Shown piece by piece: positions 15,495 through 25,541 of a DNA stretch of 64,000 nucleotides (position 1 is its first letter; every line of letters begins with the position of its first letter). Both the position numbers and the translations under genes were made by a program. Origin of the DNA: Terasakiella sp. SH-1 (GTDB lineage: Bacteria > Pseudomonadota > Alphaproteobacteria > Rhodospirillales > Terasakiellaceae). Under the pieces are notes generated by a model. The model was not told the DNA's origin and made no database searches. It saw only the letters and a program-made list of their open reading frames with translations. The stretch covers positions 1,644,501 through 1,708,500 of the forward strand of contig NZ_CP038255.1 in NCBI RefSeq assembly GCF_004564135.1, given 5' to 3'.

Positions 15495-16682
15495 ATGCTC
15501 CATACCCGTAACTCCATCATTGACTGGCTGATCAACGAAGGCTGGAAATTTTCAGATAAAAAAGCCTTTACACGCGAACTGGCAAACAGCTTCTTGGCAG
15601 CAGGTGTCCAGATTGACCGCATTCGGCTAACCATCCGCCTGTTACACCCTCAGGTCATGGGGTTTAGCTTTACCTGGGACAGCAGCAAAGAGGAGGTTGA
15701 TTTCTTTGCAGCCTCTCACGAAATGAAGGAAACGGACCTTTATAAAAACAGCCCCTTCTCTGCCATTTTTGAAGATAACGCCGGTGCAATCCGTCGCCCC
15801 CTTCATAACCCGAACTGCCTGTTGGATTACCCTGTCCTGACGGATTTAAAGGAAGAAGGCTTCACAGATTATGTCGCCCTTCCCATTATTTTCTCAGATG
15901 GGCGGCGCAGTGCAATCACCCTGTCCAGTAAAGCCCCCAAAGGTTTTACGACACAGGAGCTGACACTTATTTATGACTGTTTGCCTGCCCTTGCCCGCAT
16001 TGTGGAAAACCATGCCTTAAAACATACCGCATCTGTTTTGCTGGAAACCTATCTTGGTAAAGAAACCGGGCAACAAGTCCTTAGCGGTAAAGTGAAAAGA
16101 GGCGATGGACAGCGCATCCGTTCGATCATATGGTTTTCAGATTTACGCCAATCGACCCATTTGGCTGAGACTATGGATAATGAGGATTTCCTCAAGCTTC
16201 TGAACACCTATTTTGAATGTACCGCCGGGGCTGTTCTGGATAACGGTGGCGAAGTACTGCGTTATATTGGTGATGCTGTTCTGGCCATTTTCCCCGTTGG
16301 TGAAACAGAATTTTGCCCCACAACACACAAGGCGGCACAAAATGCGGAAAAAGCGATCCGGGCAACCTTTGACAGATTGGATAAAATGAACAAAGCTCAC
16401 GCAGGGTTAAATCTGCCCGAAGTCAAATGCGGGGTTGGCATTCATGTGGGTGAAGTCATGTACGGTAATATCGGTACCAATGAACGACTTGAATTTTCGG
16501 TTATTGGCTCATCTGCCAATGAAGCTGCCCGACTTGAAAGCATGACTAAAGAACTCAAAGTCCCCGTTGTTGTCTCAAATCAGTTTTGTGAGCTGCATGG
16601 GGGTGATTTCTGGCATTCACTGGGCAAACATAATCTGAAAGGTTTCTCAAACGAACGAGAACTCTATACCCTTGCCCAATAA
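15495..16682 (+). CDS. class III adenylate/guanylate cyclase
   Basis: A 395-residue soluble nucleotide cyclase. Residues 1-190 form an N-terminal region that reads like a GAF-type sensor (VALPIIFSDGRRSAITLSSK near 127-146). The catalytic domain spans about 205-390: Asp216 in IIWFSDLRQST and Asp260 in RYIGDAVLAIF are the two metal ligands, and Asn342 and Arg346 in SANEAARLE are the transition-state residues, so it should be active, most likely making cAMP. AAAGG precedes the ATG. It is divergent from the FNR-like regulator; with a CNB protein at 25.8 kb this hints at local cAMP signalling. Confidence 0.85.
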   Translation: MLHTRNSIIDWLINEGWKFSDKKAFTRELANSFLAAGVQIDRIRLTIRLLHPQVMGFSFTWDSSKEEVDFFAASHEMKETDLYKNSPFSAIFEDNAGAIRRPLHNPNCLLDYPVLTDLKEEGFTDYVALPIIFSDGRRSAITLSSKAPKGFTTQELTLIYDCLPALARIVENHALKHTASVLLETYLGKETGQQVLSGKVKRGDGQRIRSIIWFSDLRQSTHLAETMDNEDFLKLLNTYFECTAGAVLDNGGEVLRYIGDAVLAIFPVGETEFCPTTHKAAQNAEKAIRATFDRLDKMNKAHAGLNLPEVKCGVGIHVGEVMYGNIGTNERLEFSVIGSSANEAARLESMTKELKVPVVVSNQFCELHGGDFWHSLGKHNLKGFSNERELYTLAQ

Positions 16683-16779
16683 ATCAAAAAAGACGGCTAT
16701 TTTTAATTGTTTAAGTGGCAATTCGATTAGAATGGTTTAGTATGCCCGTAAAGAAAAAGAATCATACAGGAGAGTAAGT

Positions 16780-18111
16780 TTGGGTTCGCAGCGTATTGCC
16801 AACATCTTTGTGGCCTCAACCAATACTGAAAACATTGATAGTTTTTCCCAGCGTTTGGAAAAGTATCAATATACCGTGATCAAGAACGACGGAATGGATT
16901 TGCTTGCCCAAGCCGAAGCCGCCCACCCCGACCTGATTGTTCTAGATGTGACCTGTGATGATTTTGATGGGTTCGATGCTGTCACCAGCTTGAAAAACAA
17001 CACAAAGACCCGCCATATCCCTGTTATTGTCATTGCTGATCAAAAGTCAAATGAGCTGTATGAAAAGGCTTATGCCGTCAAGGCTGATGATGTTTTCATC
17101 CATTCTTTTGATATTCAGGAATTCTTCATTCACATCAAGCCCCTGTTGCGCCTGTCTACCATGTTCATGGAATTGGAAAACCGTGTAGAACTGGCCCAAA
17201 CCATGGGGGTCAAAGCCAGTAGCGACATCAACTTTGATGATGACAGTCGCTATCAAATCCTGTTGATTGATCCCAAAGATGGTGATCGTGCGATGATTGA
17301 GACCGTGCTGGACGGCAATTGCCATATTGATGTCTGCACCGATTTCTTTGCCGCAGAAGATCAACTGACCACCGGTCAATATGATGCAGCCATTTGTTCG
17401 ATTGATGAAAATACAAAGGAAAATGTCCTGAGCCTTAGCTCACGTGCGCGCAATAACCCACGCCTGTTTAACTTGCCCATGCTGGTTATTAGCGAAGGCA
17501 ACATTCAAGACCGCATGGATGCTTATCGCCGGGGCGTCACCCGTATTGTCAGACGTCCTATCAATCAGTCTTCTTTGCGCACCAAGCTCAAAATGCTGAT
17601 CCGGCGCCAACGCCTGCGTTGGAATGTCCGCAAAGCAATGGACACGACATGTGAAAGTGAAACCACACACGAAGTCACCCATGCCTATTCCAAAGACTTC
17701 TTTGTAAAAAATCTCTCGCGTCAAATTGAAAATGCTCATAAATGGCAAAAGAATATGACGGCTGTGTTTATGTCCGTCCCCAATATCCCCAATATTCGCG
17801 ACCAGTTTGGCGATGAAGCTGCCGACCACCTGTTGCAGCAAGTCTATCAATGGATCACCAGCCTGACCCGTGTGGAAGATACCGTTGCTCTTTATGGAGA
17901 TAATGAATTTTGTATCGCCCTGCCCGATACCCCGCAGGAAGAAGCTCAAATCGTTATGCATCGCATTGCAGGTATCCTCAGCTACACGGACTTTGCCGTT
18001 GTTGATGTATTCCAACCCATCAGTGTCTGGGTTGAAACAGGGATCACTGCCGTTGAACTGGGTGATGACGCGGACATTCTGATTAAACGGGCACGCAAGA
18101 ACATCGACTAG
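16780..18111 (+). CDS. PleD-like REC-REC-GGDEF protein with degenerate active sites
   Basis: A 443-residue protein. The first receiver domain (about 5-130) keeps an Asp in LIVLDVTCDDFDG; the second (about 170-285) reads YDAAICSIDENT, where the phospho-acceptor is replaced by Ser. The C-terminal domain (about 310-443) has the diguanylate cyclase fold but YGDNEF in place of GGDEF, so synthesis of c-di-GMP is unlikely. It may act as a phospho-dependent scaffold or a c-di-GMP/GTP sensor. The start is TTG with AGGAGA upstream. A DsbA-like gene follows 16 bp later and probably shares its transcript. Confidence 0.8.
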   Translation: MGSQRIANIFVASTNTENIDSFSQRLEKYQYTVIKNDGMDLLAQAEAAHPDLIVLDVTCDDFDGFDAVTSLKNNTKTRHIPVIVIADQKSNELYEKAYAVKADDVFIHSFDIQEFFIHIKPLLRLSTMFMELENRVELAQTMGVKASSDINFDDDSRYQILLIDPKDGDRAMIETVLDGNCHIDVCTDFFAAEDQLTTGQYDAAICSIDENTKENVLSLSSRARNNPRLFNLPMLVISEGNIQDRMDAYRRGVTRIVRRPINQSSLRTKLKMLIRRQRLRWNVRKAMDTTCESETTHEVTHAYSKDFFVKNLSRQIENAHKWQKNMTAVFMSVPNIPNIRDQFGDEAADHLLQQVYQWITSLTRVEDTVALYGDNEFCIALPDTPQEEAQIVMHRIAGILSYTDFAVVDVFQPISVWVETGITAVELGDDADILIKRARKNID

Positions 18112-18127
18112 GGCCAAAACCATAAAC

Positions 18128-18754
18128 ATGTATATCGACATTTATTATGATACGATTTGCCCTTGGTGCCTGATTGGTAAAAAACGCTTGGAAAGCGCCC
18201 TGGAAAGCCGAGGACATATTTCCCTGAAAGTCAGATGGCGCCCCTTTTTGCTCAACCCTTCCATGGGGCCGCAAGGGATGGAGCGCCAAACTTATCTGGA
18301 TCAAAAATTTGGTGGCCCACAACGGGCCAAACGGGTTTACGATGTCATTGCCCAAACCGGACATGACAACGGTATTGATTTTCAATTTGATAAAATAGAA
18401 TACACCCCCAATTCCATTGATTCCCATCGCATGGTCTATCTTGCCGAACGCTACGGTCTTGAATCCAAGATGGTTGAGCGCCTCTTTCAAGCCTTTTTCA
18501 TGGAAGGGGCCAATATTGGTGAACGGGATGTGCTCATTACCCTTGGTGAAGAAATCGGGCTGGCGCGTGAAGAAAGCACCCTCTTTTTAGAGGGAAGCGT
18601 GCGTTATGATGATGTCATCCAGTCTGACCGTGAAGCCCGCCAATTGGGTGTTCATGGCGTCCCCGCTTTTGTCGCACGTGATCGCTATGTGATCTCTGGT
18701 GCTCAGGAAAGCAAAATTCTGGGTAAATTCATTGATACGGCTTGGCACGGCTAA
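18128..18754 (+). CDS. DsbA-family thiol oxidoreductase (FrnE-like)
   Basis: A 208-residue cytoplasmic protein with a thioredoxin-like fold. The CPWC active site is at about 12-15 (YYDTICPWCLIGKKRL), followed by the all-helical insert typical of the FrnE/DsbA-like and HCCA-isomerase group, and the cis-Pro region GVHGVPAFVARDRYVISGAQ near the C-terminus. No signal peptide is present, so it probably acts on cytosolic thiols. It follows the PleD-like gene closely and its 3' end overlaps mfd by 4 bp, convergently. Confidence 0.85.
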   Translation: MYIDIYYDTICPWCLIGKKRLESALESRGHISLKVRWRPFLLNPSMGPQGMERQTYLDQKFGGPQRAKRVYDVIAQTGHDNGIDFQFDKIEYTPNSIDSHRMVYLAERYGLESKMVERLFQAFFMEGANIGERDVLITLGEEIGLAREESTLFLEGSVRYDDVIQSDREARQLGVHGVPAFVARDRYVISGAQESKILGKFIDTAWHG

Positions 18755-21700
18755 GAAGGCTTTGCCATTTCACCTAAGTCTTTCAACAATTGCTTTACCC
18801 CGCCAAGGCGTTTGGACATATCGTCCCAACGGCGCATGAAAACCAAACAATGGTCCGGGCGCATTTTAGCCGTGCCGGCCTGATCCATTAGGAAACGAAC
18901 CAAGCCATCAGGATTGGCAAATTCGTTATTGCGGAATTTAATCACCGCCCCTTTTGGCCCGGCATCAATTTTTTCAATAGATGCCTCACGGCACAGGCGC
19001 TTCATTGTCACCGTATCCAGCAGGTTTTCCACTTCACCCGGCAATGGCCCAAAACGATCAACCATCTCAGCTGCAAATGCATCCAGCTCTTGGGAACTTT
19101 TCAGCGTCGACACCCGACGATACAGCTCCATACGCACATTCAAATCAGCAATATAACTTTCCGGGATCAAAACGGGCAGGCCAATACCAATCTGCGGGCT
19201 CCATTCATGATCCTCGACACTCAGATCACCGCCACCTTTGGCTTCGGCAACTGCTTCTTCCAGCATTTGCTGATAAAGTTCAATCCCAACCTCTTTGATA
19301 TGACCGGATTGTTCATCCCCCAACAGGTTCCCTGCCCCACGGATATCCAGATCGTGACTTGCCAGCGTAAATCCAGCCCCAAGGCTATCCAGTGTCTGCA
19401 TGACTTCAAGACGTTTTTGCGCAGTCTTGGAGATTTTCTGGCCCGGTGGCAAAGTGAGATAGGCATAAGCCCGTGTTTTGGAACGCCCGACCCGGCCACG
19501 CAACTGATAAAGCTGAGCCAAGCCAAACATATCTGCACGATGAATAAAGATCGTATTGACAGAAGGCAGATCAAGACCTGATTCGACAATGTTGGTTGCC
19601 AGCAAGATATCATAAGATTTCTCAGAAAAAGCCGTCATGACATCTTCCAGCTCCTTAGGCTTCATCCGGCCATGAGCGACAGCAATTTTGGCATCTGGCA
19701 CCAGTTCATGCAGGTCTTCGGCAACCTTATCCAAATCCGCCAAACGGGGGCACACATAGAAACATTGCCCACCACGAAAACGCTCGCGCTGAATAGCCTC
19801 ACGAACCACGACCGGATCAAAAGGCGTCACAAAAGTGCGCACGGCCAAACGATCCACAGGTGGTGTGGCAATCAGGCTCATTTCCTTCACGCCCGTCAAG
19901 GCCATTTGCAGGGTACGTGGGATCGGCGTTGCTGTCAGGGTTAAGACATGGACATCGGATTTAAGTTTTTTCAGCTGTTCCTTGTGAGTCACACCAAAAT
20001 GCTGCTCTTCATCAATAATCAACAGACCAAGGCGTTTAAATTTCACGGTTTTCGCCAGCAAGGCGTGGGTCCCCACCACAATATCGACCGTGCCATCCAC
20101 CATTTCTTCTTTCACCCGTTTGGCTTCTGTGGTGGTGACAAGACGCGATAGCTGCTGGATGCGAACCGGGAAATCCTTAAAGCGTTCGACAAAATTATTG
20201 TAATGCTGGCGTGCCAACAGGGTTGTCGGCACCACAACGGCAACCTGCATGCCACTCATGGCCGCAACGAAAGCTGCGCGCAAGGCCACTTCGGTTTTGC
20301 CGAAACCCACATCACCACAAACAAGGCGATCCATGGGACGGCCACTTTTCAAGTCACTAATGGCATCGCCAATAGCACGCAACTGGTCATCGGTTTCAAC
20401 GAACTTGAACTGCGTACAGAATTCTTCATATACCCCATCAGGTGCGGCAATGGCTTCACCTTTGCGCAATTCACGTGCAGCGGCAACCTTGATCAGGTCT
20501 TGGGCAATATCGCGCACACGTTCTTTCAGGCGGGCTTTTCGGGCCTGCCATGCCACACCACCCAGTTTATCCAGATGGGCAGCGCCTTGGTCTGAGCCAA
20601 AACGTGATAGCAATTCGATATTTTCAACCGGCAGAAACAACTTATCCCCACCATCATAGACAAGGATCAGGCAATCATGCGGTGCCCCGCCCACATCAAT
20701 GGTTTCCAGCCCTTCATATCGGCCAATGCCATGATCCATATGAACGACAAGATCGCCCTCGCTAATACTAGAAGCTTCGGCAATAAAATTTTCTGCCCGC
20801 ATGCGACGGCGCGCCGGGCGCACCATCCGGTCACCAAGAATATCCTGTTCTGCCAGAACGGTCAGCCCGTCACAGACAAAACCATGTTCCAACCCCAAAA
20901 CAACAACGGCCACCGCCTCTTGAGGCAGACGTTCCACATCGCCAAAGGAACCGACAGCGGCCAAACCGGCAACCCCATGTTCTTTCAAAACATTGATTAA
21001 TCGATCGCGTGATCCATCGGAATAAGCAGCCACAAGCACACGTTGATTATTGCTTTGTTCAGCCACGATATATTGACGAACTGCGTCATAAACATTCATG
21101 TTTGGATTAGCGCGTGCCTCGGCAAAATCAAGGCAACGTCGCCCTTGGGCATCAATGACTGTATCTGCCTCAGGTACGTCATAAGCATTGATCTGTCCAA
21201 GCCCATAACCATCCAGTGCCTGATCCCAACCTTCCTGATTTAAGTAAAGAAGGTTTGGTTCAATCGGATTATAAGGGGCTTCCCCACTGAGGGCTGCATC
21301 AGCGACCTCTGCACGGGCATCATAATAATCCTGCACCATTTCAAAACGACTATCACGGGCTTGTTCAGCCTCATGGTCCAGCACAATCTTCGCCGCTTTA
21401 GGCATATAATCGAGCAAACATTCCATCGTTTCATGAAACAATGGCAACCAATGTTCAACCCCAATGGGACGGCGCCCGGCAGATACCGCTTCATACAGTG
21501 GATCTTTTGATGCCTTGCCGCCAAAGATTTTACGAAATTCGGTGCGAAAACGTGAAACAGCCTCTTCCCCCATCGGCAGTTCACTGACGGGTTTAAGAAC
21601 AAATGTTTTGATCGTGTCAATGGTGCGCTGACTGACGGGATCAAAGGTACGCACGCCAGAAACTTCATCCCATTCCAGATCAAGGCGCAACGGCTCGTTT

Positions 21701-22230
21701 CGCCCCGGTGGGAAGACATCGACAATATCACCACGCACCGCATATTCGCCAGGTTCCATCACCGTTTCACTACGTTGGTAGCCATTGCGTTCCAGAAATT
21801 CCACCAGTGTTTCACGGCGGACTTCATCGCCAATCTCAGCCTTAAAGACCACATCTTTAAAACTTGCACGTGGCGGTATCTTTTGCACAAAGGCTGAAAC
21901 CGTTGTCAGAACAATTCGGGATTTCTTGTGACTTTCGGCAATACGGGTTAAGGCATCAACCCGTTGCCCAACGATTTCAGCATGGGGCGATACCCGGTCA
22001 TAAGGTAAACAGTCCCATGCAGGAAACTGAATGACTTCTAAATCAGGATAGAAAAAAGAAACCGCCTGCGCTGTGCGCACCATTTTGGCTTCATCAGTCG
22101 TGATGAACAACAGATCGCCATGTTGTTTGGCCAAATAACCAAGCAACACACTATCAAAACCTTCGGGCACTGCACTATAAGTTTGCAGTCCCGCTGTCGG
22201 AAGCGCACGGAGGGAAAGTTTCATTTTCAA
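18751..22230 (-). CDS. mfd: transcription-repair coupling factor
   Basis: A 1159-residue translocase that removes RNA polymerase stalled at DNA damage and recruits UvrA. The order is the normal one: UvrB-like N-terminal modules (1-340), RNA-polymerase interaction domain with DLVVHMDHGIGRYEGL (about 480-500), RecG-like SF2 motor with Walker A GDVGFGKTEVALR, DEEQ box in IIDEEQHFGVTHKEQL, TATPIPRTLQMAL and QLRGRVGRSKTRAYAYL, and the C-terminal TRCF domain. Length is as expected. It is followed downstream on the other strand by frnE and preceded by sdhE with only 6 bp between, so sdhE-mfd are probably one operon. Confidence 0.97.
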   Translation of the reverse strand: MKMKLSLRALPTAGLQTYSAVPEGFDSVLLGYLAKQHGDLLFITTDEAKMVRTAQAVSFFYPDLEVIQFPAWDCLPYDRVSPHAEIVGQRVDALTRIAESHKKSRIVLTTVSAFVQKIPPRASFKDVVFKAEIGDEVRRETLVEFLERNGYQRSETVMEPGEYAVRGDIVDVFPPGRNEPLRLDLEWDEVSGVRTFDPVSQRTIDTIKTFVLKPVSELPMGEEAVSRFRTEFRKIFGGKASKDPLYEAVSAGRRPIGVEHWLPLFHETMECLLDYMPKAAKIVLDHEAEQARDSRFEMVQDYYDARAEVADAALSGEAPYNPIEPNLLYLNQEGWDQALDGYGLGQINAYDVPEADTVIDAQGRRCLDFAEARANPNMNVYDAVRQYIVAEQSNNQRVLVAAYSDGSRDRLINVLKEHGVAGLAAVGSFGDVERLPQEAVAVVVLGLEHGFVCDGLTVLAEQDILGDRMVRPARRRMRAENFIAEASSISEGDLVVHMDHGIGRYEGLETIDVGGAPHDCLILVYDGGDKLFLPVENIELLSRFGSDQGAAHLDKLGGVAWQARKARLKERVRDIAQDLIKVAAARELRKGEAIAAPDGVYEEFCTQFKFVETDDQLRAIGDAISDLKSGRPMDRLVCGDVGFGKTEVALRAAFVAAMSGMQVAVVVPTTLLARQHYNNFVERFKDFPVRIQQLSRLVTTTEAKRVKEEMVDGTVDIVVGTHALLAKTVKFKRLGLLIIDEEQHFGVTHKEQLKKLKSDVHVLTLTATPIPRTLQMALTGVKEMSLIATPPVDRLAVRTFVTPFDPVVVREAIQRERFRGGQCFYVCPRLADLDKVAEDLHELVPDAKIAVAHGRMKPKELEDVMTAFSEKSYDILLATNIVESGLDLPSVNTIFIHRADMFGLAQLYQLRGRVGRSKTRAYAYLTLPPGQKISKTAQKRLEVMQTLDSLGAGFTLASHDLDIRGAGNLLGDEQSGHIKEVGIELYQQMLEEAVAEAKGGGDLSVEDHEWSPQIGIGLPVLIPESYIADLNVRMELYRRVSTLKSSQELDAFAAEMVDRFGPLPGEVENLLDTVTMKRLCREASIEKIDAGPKGAVIKFRNNEFANPDGLVRFLMDQAGTAKMRPDHCLVFMRRWDDMSKRLGGVKQLLKDLGEMAKPS

Positions 22231-22236
22231 TCGCCT

Positions 22237-22518
22237 TTAAGAGAGGTTGGGCATATAGCCTTCAACCATGGCGTATTCCTGACATTGACGCAGTTTTTGC
22301 ATCACTTCATTTTCAAATCCAGCCGGAACGGGCTGTTTTTCCGTGATCCATTTGAAAATATCAACGTCATTTTGTTCCAGAAGAGTTTCAAACTGAACAA
22401 TTTCTTCTTCTGGCAGGTCATCCAGATAACGTTTGGCAAAACGGGCAAAAATCACGTCATTTTCATGCATGCCCATATATTTGCATTTATGATGTAAGCG
22501 TTTAAGTCGTCCATCCAT
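22237..22518 (-). CDS. sdhE: succinate dehydrogenase assembly factor SdhE-like
   Basis: A 93-residue protein of the SdhE (YgfY/Sdh5, DUF339) family that helps attach FAD to SdhA. Helical pattern and the FARFAKRYLDDLPEEEIVQF and LEQNDVDIFKWI segments are characteristic. The signature RGxxE near the N-terminus reads MGMHE (about 15-19), so the conserved Arg is Met while Gly and Glu remain. It sits directly before mfd, a gene order often seen in Alphaproteobacteria, and divergent from recG. Confidence 0.85.
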   Translation of the reverse strand: MDGRLKRLHHKCKYMGMHENDVIFARFAKRYLDDLPEEEIVQFETLLEQNDVDIFKWITEKQPVPAGFENEVMQKLRQCQEYAMVEGYMPNLS

Positions 22519-22593
22519 GATATCACCAATTGCCAGATCAAAAAAATTCCTTAGGATATAGCGAGCTTTTCATTCCTTGTCATTTCCAAATCC

Positions 22594-24675
22594 ATGCGCC
22601 CTGAAATTCTTTTCCCCCTTTTTCGCCCGATCACCGCCCTTACTGGCGTGGGGCCGCGTATATCCAAATTTATGGAAAAAATCACCGGAGAACATATTGT
22701 TGATGTCCTGTGGCATTTACCCAGTGCCTTCATCGACAGACGCTTTTCCCCCAAAATTGCCGAAGCCCCGGATAATACGGTTGTCACGCTGGAAGTGAGC
22801 ATTGCCAAACATTTCCCATCACGCAATCGACGCGCCCCTTACAAGGTCTCCTGCTTTGATGAAACCGGGCCGATGGATTTGGTCTTTTTCAATGCCCGTG
22901 GGGACTATTTAAAAAAACAACTCCCCGAAGGCGAAGTCCGTATCATCAGCGGTACAGTTGAGCGTTTTCAAGGCGTGTTACAGATGACTCACCCTGATCG
23001 CATCGGCAAACCAGATGAACTAGCAGACATCCAAACCGTTGATCCGGTTTATCCCCTTACAGCCGGTGTGACCAACAAAGTCATGGGCAAGGCCATCCGG
23101 GGCGCCTTGGAAAAAACAACTGAATTGCCCGAATGGCTCGACCCCGCTTTTAAACAAAAAAAGAAATGGCCCCACTGGCAAGAAGCCTTGGAAGCCGCCC
23201 ATCACCCACAGGAAGAAGAAGACCTCTTTGCAGACTCCCTGCCCCGTGAACGGCTGGCTTATGATGAACTGCTGGCAAATCAACTGGCTTTGGCCCTGGT
23301 TCGACGTACCGTGCGCCGCGCAGCAGGGCGTTCAGTCACAGGAAACGGTAATTTGCGCCAACAGATCAGAGATAGCCTACCCTTTACCCTGACCAATTCA
23401 CAGGAAGAGGCCCTGAAAGAAATTGAAGCCGATCTGAGCGAACCGTTACGCATGTTACGCCTGCTCCAAGGGGACGTAGGCAGCGGTAAAACAGTCGTGG
23501 CCTTGCTGACAGCCTTGATTGCCATTGAGGCAGGCATGCAAGCCGTTATCATGGCCCCAACGGAAATTCTCGCACGCCAGCATATGGAAACCATCGAACC
23601 GCTTTTATCTGGCACTCCCATCACCCCTGTGATTTTAACCGGGCGTGACAAGGGCAAAAAACGCACAGAAATTCTGGAACGGATTGCCACAGGCGAAGCC
23701 CAGTTGGCGATTGGTACACACGCGCTTTTCCAGGAAGATGTGGATTTTGCCAATCTGGGCTTGGCCGTCATTGATGAACAACACCGCTTTGGTGTGCACC
23801 AACGCCTTGCTTTGGCCGGAAAAGGCCAACATGTTGATGTGCTGGTCATGACCGCAACCCCTATCCCGCGCACCCTTATGCTCACAGCCTATGGCGATAT
23901 GGATGTGTCGCGCCTGCTGGAAAAACCTGCGGGACGAAAACCGATTGACACACGGGTTATGGCTCTTTCAAAACTGGAAGACGTCGCCCACAGCATTGGC
24001 CGGATGATTGCCAAAGGGGCACGCATTTACTGGGTCTGCCCACTGGTGGAAGAATCTGACAAGATTGAAATTGCCGCTGCCCAAGAACGGTTTGACCATC
24101 TGCAAAGCCTTTATGGCGAGCGTGTCGGCCTTGTTCACGGCAAAATGAAAGGGGCTGAAAAAGATGCCGTTATGACGGCCTTTGCCACAGGTGAGATTGA
24201 TGTGCTGGTTGCCACAACCGTGATTGAAGTTGGCGTCAATGTACCCGAAGCCACCGTCATGATTATCGAACATGCAGAACGGTTTGGCCTTGCCCAGCTC
24301 CACCAATTGCGCGGCCGTATTGGCCGGGGGATGGACGCCTCAACATGCTTATTACTGTATGGGGCACCTTTATCTGAAAACGGTCAGGCTCGACTAAAAA
24401 TCATGCGTGACACAGAAGATGGCTTTGTCATTGCAGAAGAAGACTTGCGCCTGCGCGGTGCAGGTGAAGTGTTGGGCACCCGGCAAAGTGGCCTGCCGGA
24501 ATTTAAACTGGCACAATTGCCCGCCCATGAAGAACTGCTGGCTGCGGCGCGTGATGATGTGAAACTTATTCTAGAACAGGACCCCGAACTTGCCAGCGAG
24601 CGCGGACAAGCCCTCCGCACCCTGCTCTATCTTTTCGAAGAAGATGCCACGGTTGGCTATTTAAGGTCAGGCTGA
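22594..24675 (+). CDS. recG: ATP-dependent DNA helicase RecG
   Basis: A 693-residue branched-DNA helicase that remodels stalled forks and Holliday junctions. A wedge/OB domain is at about 50-150 (PYKVSCFDETGPMDLVFFNA), then the SF2 motor: Walker A GDVGSGKTVVALL, APTEILARQH, DEQHRFGVHQR, TATPIPRTLMLTAYGD, and motif VI HQLRGRIGRG, ending with the RecG-specific RLRGAGEVLGTRQSG box. Length is standard. It is divergent from sdhE-mfd with 75 bp between start codons, and convergent with the DUF502 gene, 3 bp apart. Confidence 0.96.
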   Translation: MRPEILFPLFRPITALTGVGPRISKFMEKITGEHIVDVLWHLPSAFIDRRFSPKIAEAPDNTVVTLEVSIAKHFPSRNRRAPYKVSCFDETGPMDLVFFNARGDYLKKQLPEGEVRIISGTVERFQGVLQMTHPDRIGKPDELADIQTVDPVYPLTAGVTNKVMGKAIRGALEKTTELPEWLDPAFKQKKKWPHWQEALEAAHHPQEEEDLFADSLPRERLAYDELLANQLALALVRRTVRRAAGRSVTGNGNLRQQIRDSLPFTLTNSQEEALKEIEADLSEPLRMLRLLQGDVGSGKTVVALLTALIAIEAGMQAVIMAPTEILARQHMETIEPLLSGTPITPVILTGRDKGKKRTEILERIATGEAQLAIGTHALFQEDVDFANLGLAVIDEQHRFGVHQRLALAGKGQHVDVLVMTATPIPRTLMLTAYGDMDVSRLLEKPAGRKPIDTRVMALSKLEDVAHSIGRMIAKGARIYWVCPLVEESDKIEIAAAQERFDHLQSLYGERVGLVHGKMKGAEKDAVMTAFATGEIDVLVATTVIEVGVNVPEATVMIIEHAERFGLAQLHQLRGRIGRGMDASTCLLLYGAPLSENGQARLKIMRDTEDGFVIAEEDLRLRGAGEVLGTRQSGLPEFKLAQLPAHEELLAAARDDVKLILEQDPELASERGQALRTLLYLFEEDATVGYLRSG

Positions 24676-24678
24676 AGA

Positions 24679-25458
24679 TTATTCAGCCTCTTTCCCCTGT
24701 TTGGAAAGCAACACAGGTGCGCCTTCTTTTTCACGCAAGACATCCACATCCTCATACGTTTTAGCCGAAGTTTGCGGTTTTTCTTGTAATTCTTTGGAAC
24801 GTGTATCTGGTGGGGTGACAATCCCGCCGGAGATCACCATCTTAACAGCTTGTTCCACAGACATGTTTAAGTGGATCAAATCCTTTTTTGGAACAAACAA
24901 CAAGAAACCAGAGGTCGGGTTTGGTGTGGTCGGCAGAAAGATATTAACGCAATCTTCTTCTGTCAGGTTCTGTACTTCCCCTTTTGTCGTACCCGTAATG
25001 AAACCGATTGCCCAAATGCCCCGGCGGGGGTATTCGATCATAACGGCTTCACGGAAAGCTTGTGATTTTTGTGCCAAAACCGTTTCAAAGATTTGCTTGG
25101 TTGCACTGTAAATCCCACTGATCACAGGCATACGTGCCATGATCCCTTCACTGATACGCACCAGCAGCTTGCCGATAAAACCAGCAGTCAGCATACCAAC
25201 AACGGTCAGCACGATCACAACGATAACAAGACCAAGGCCAGGTAAACTAAAGGGAAGATAAGTTTCCGGGTTATAGTCTTGCGGAATTAACGGCGTGACT
25301 TTTTCATCCACAAAGTCAATAAACAACCATGCCAGTAAAATTGTAATCGAAATCGGTGCTGTCACCAAAATCCCGGTCAGAAAATACGCGCGCAGACGTG
25401 CAGCGACGGTCAACCCTTTTACAGGTTTACTTTCTTCGTGCATATTCTCATCAGTCAT
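24679..25458 (-). CDS. DUF502 family membrane protein
   Basis: A 259-residue inner-membrane protein with two helices at about 28-52 (FLTGILVTAPISITILLAWL) and 72-98 (GLGLVIVVIVLTVVGMLTAG), followed by a soluble domain with LVRISEGIMARMPVISGIYS, ATKQIFETVL and FLLFVPKKDL, the signature of the DUF502 family common in Alphaproteobacteria. The C-terminal tail is charged. Role unknown. The ATG at 25458 is chosen over a TTG at 25464. It is divergent from the small protein at 25542 and convergent with recG. Confidence 0.9.
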   Translation of the reverse strand: MTDENMHEESKPVKGLTVAARLRAYFLTGILVTAPISITILLAWLFIDFVDEKVTPLIPQDYNPETYLPFSLPGLGLVIVVIVLTVVGMLTAGFIGKLLVRISEGIMARMPVISGIYSATKQIFETVLAQKSQAFREAVMIEYPRRGIWAIGFITGTTKGEVQNLTEEDCVNIFLPTTPNPTSGFLLFVPKKDLIHLNMSVEQAVKMVISGGIVTPPDTRSKELQEKPQTSAKTYEDVDVLREKEGAPVLLSKQGKEAE

Positions 25459-25541
25459 GGACAACCGTTCCTATTTTTTGTAGCGTTGCACCGCATGTTA
25501 TAGTCTTTACCCTCAAGAAAAAAGAACGAATTGTTACCGTT

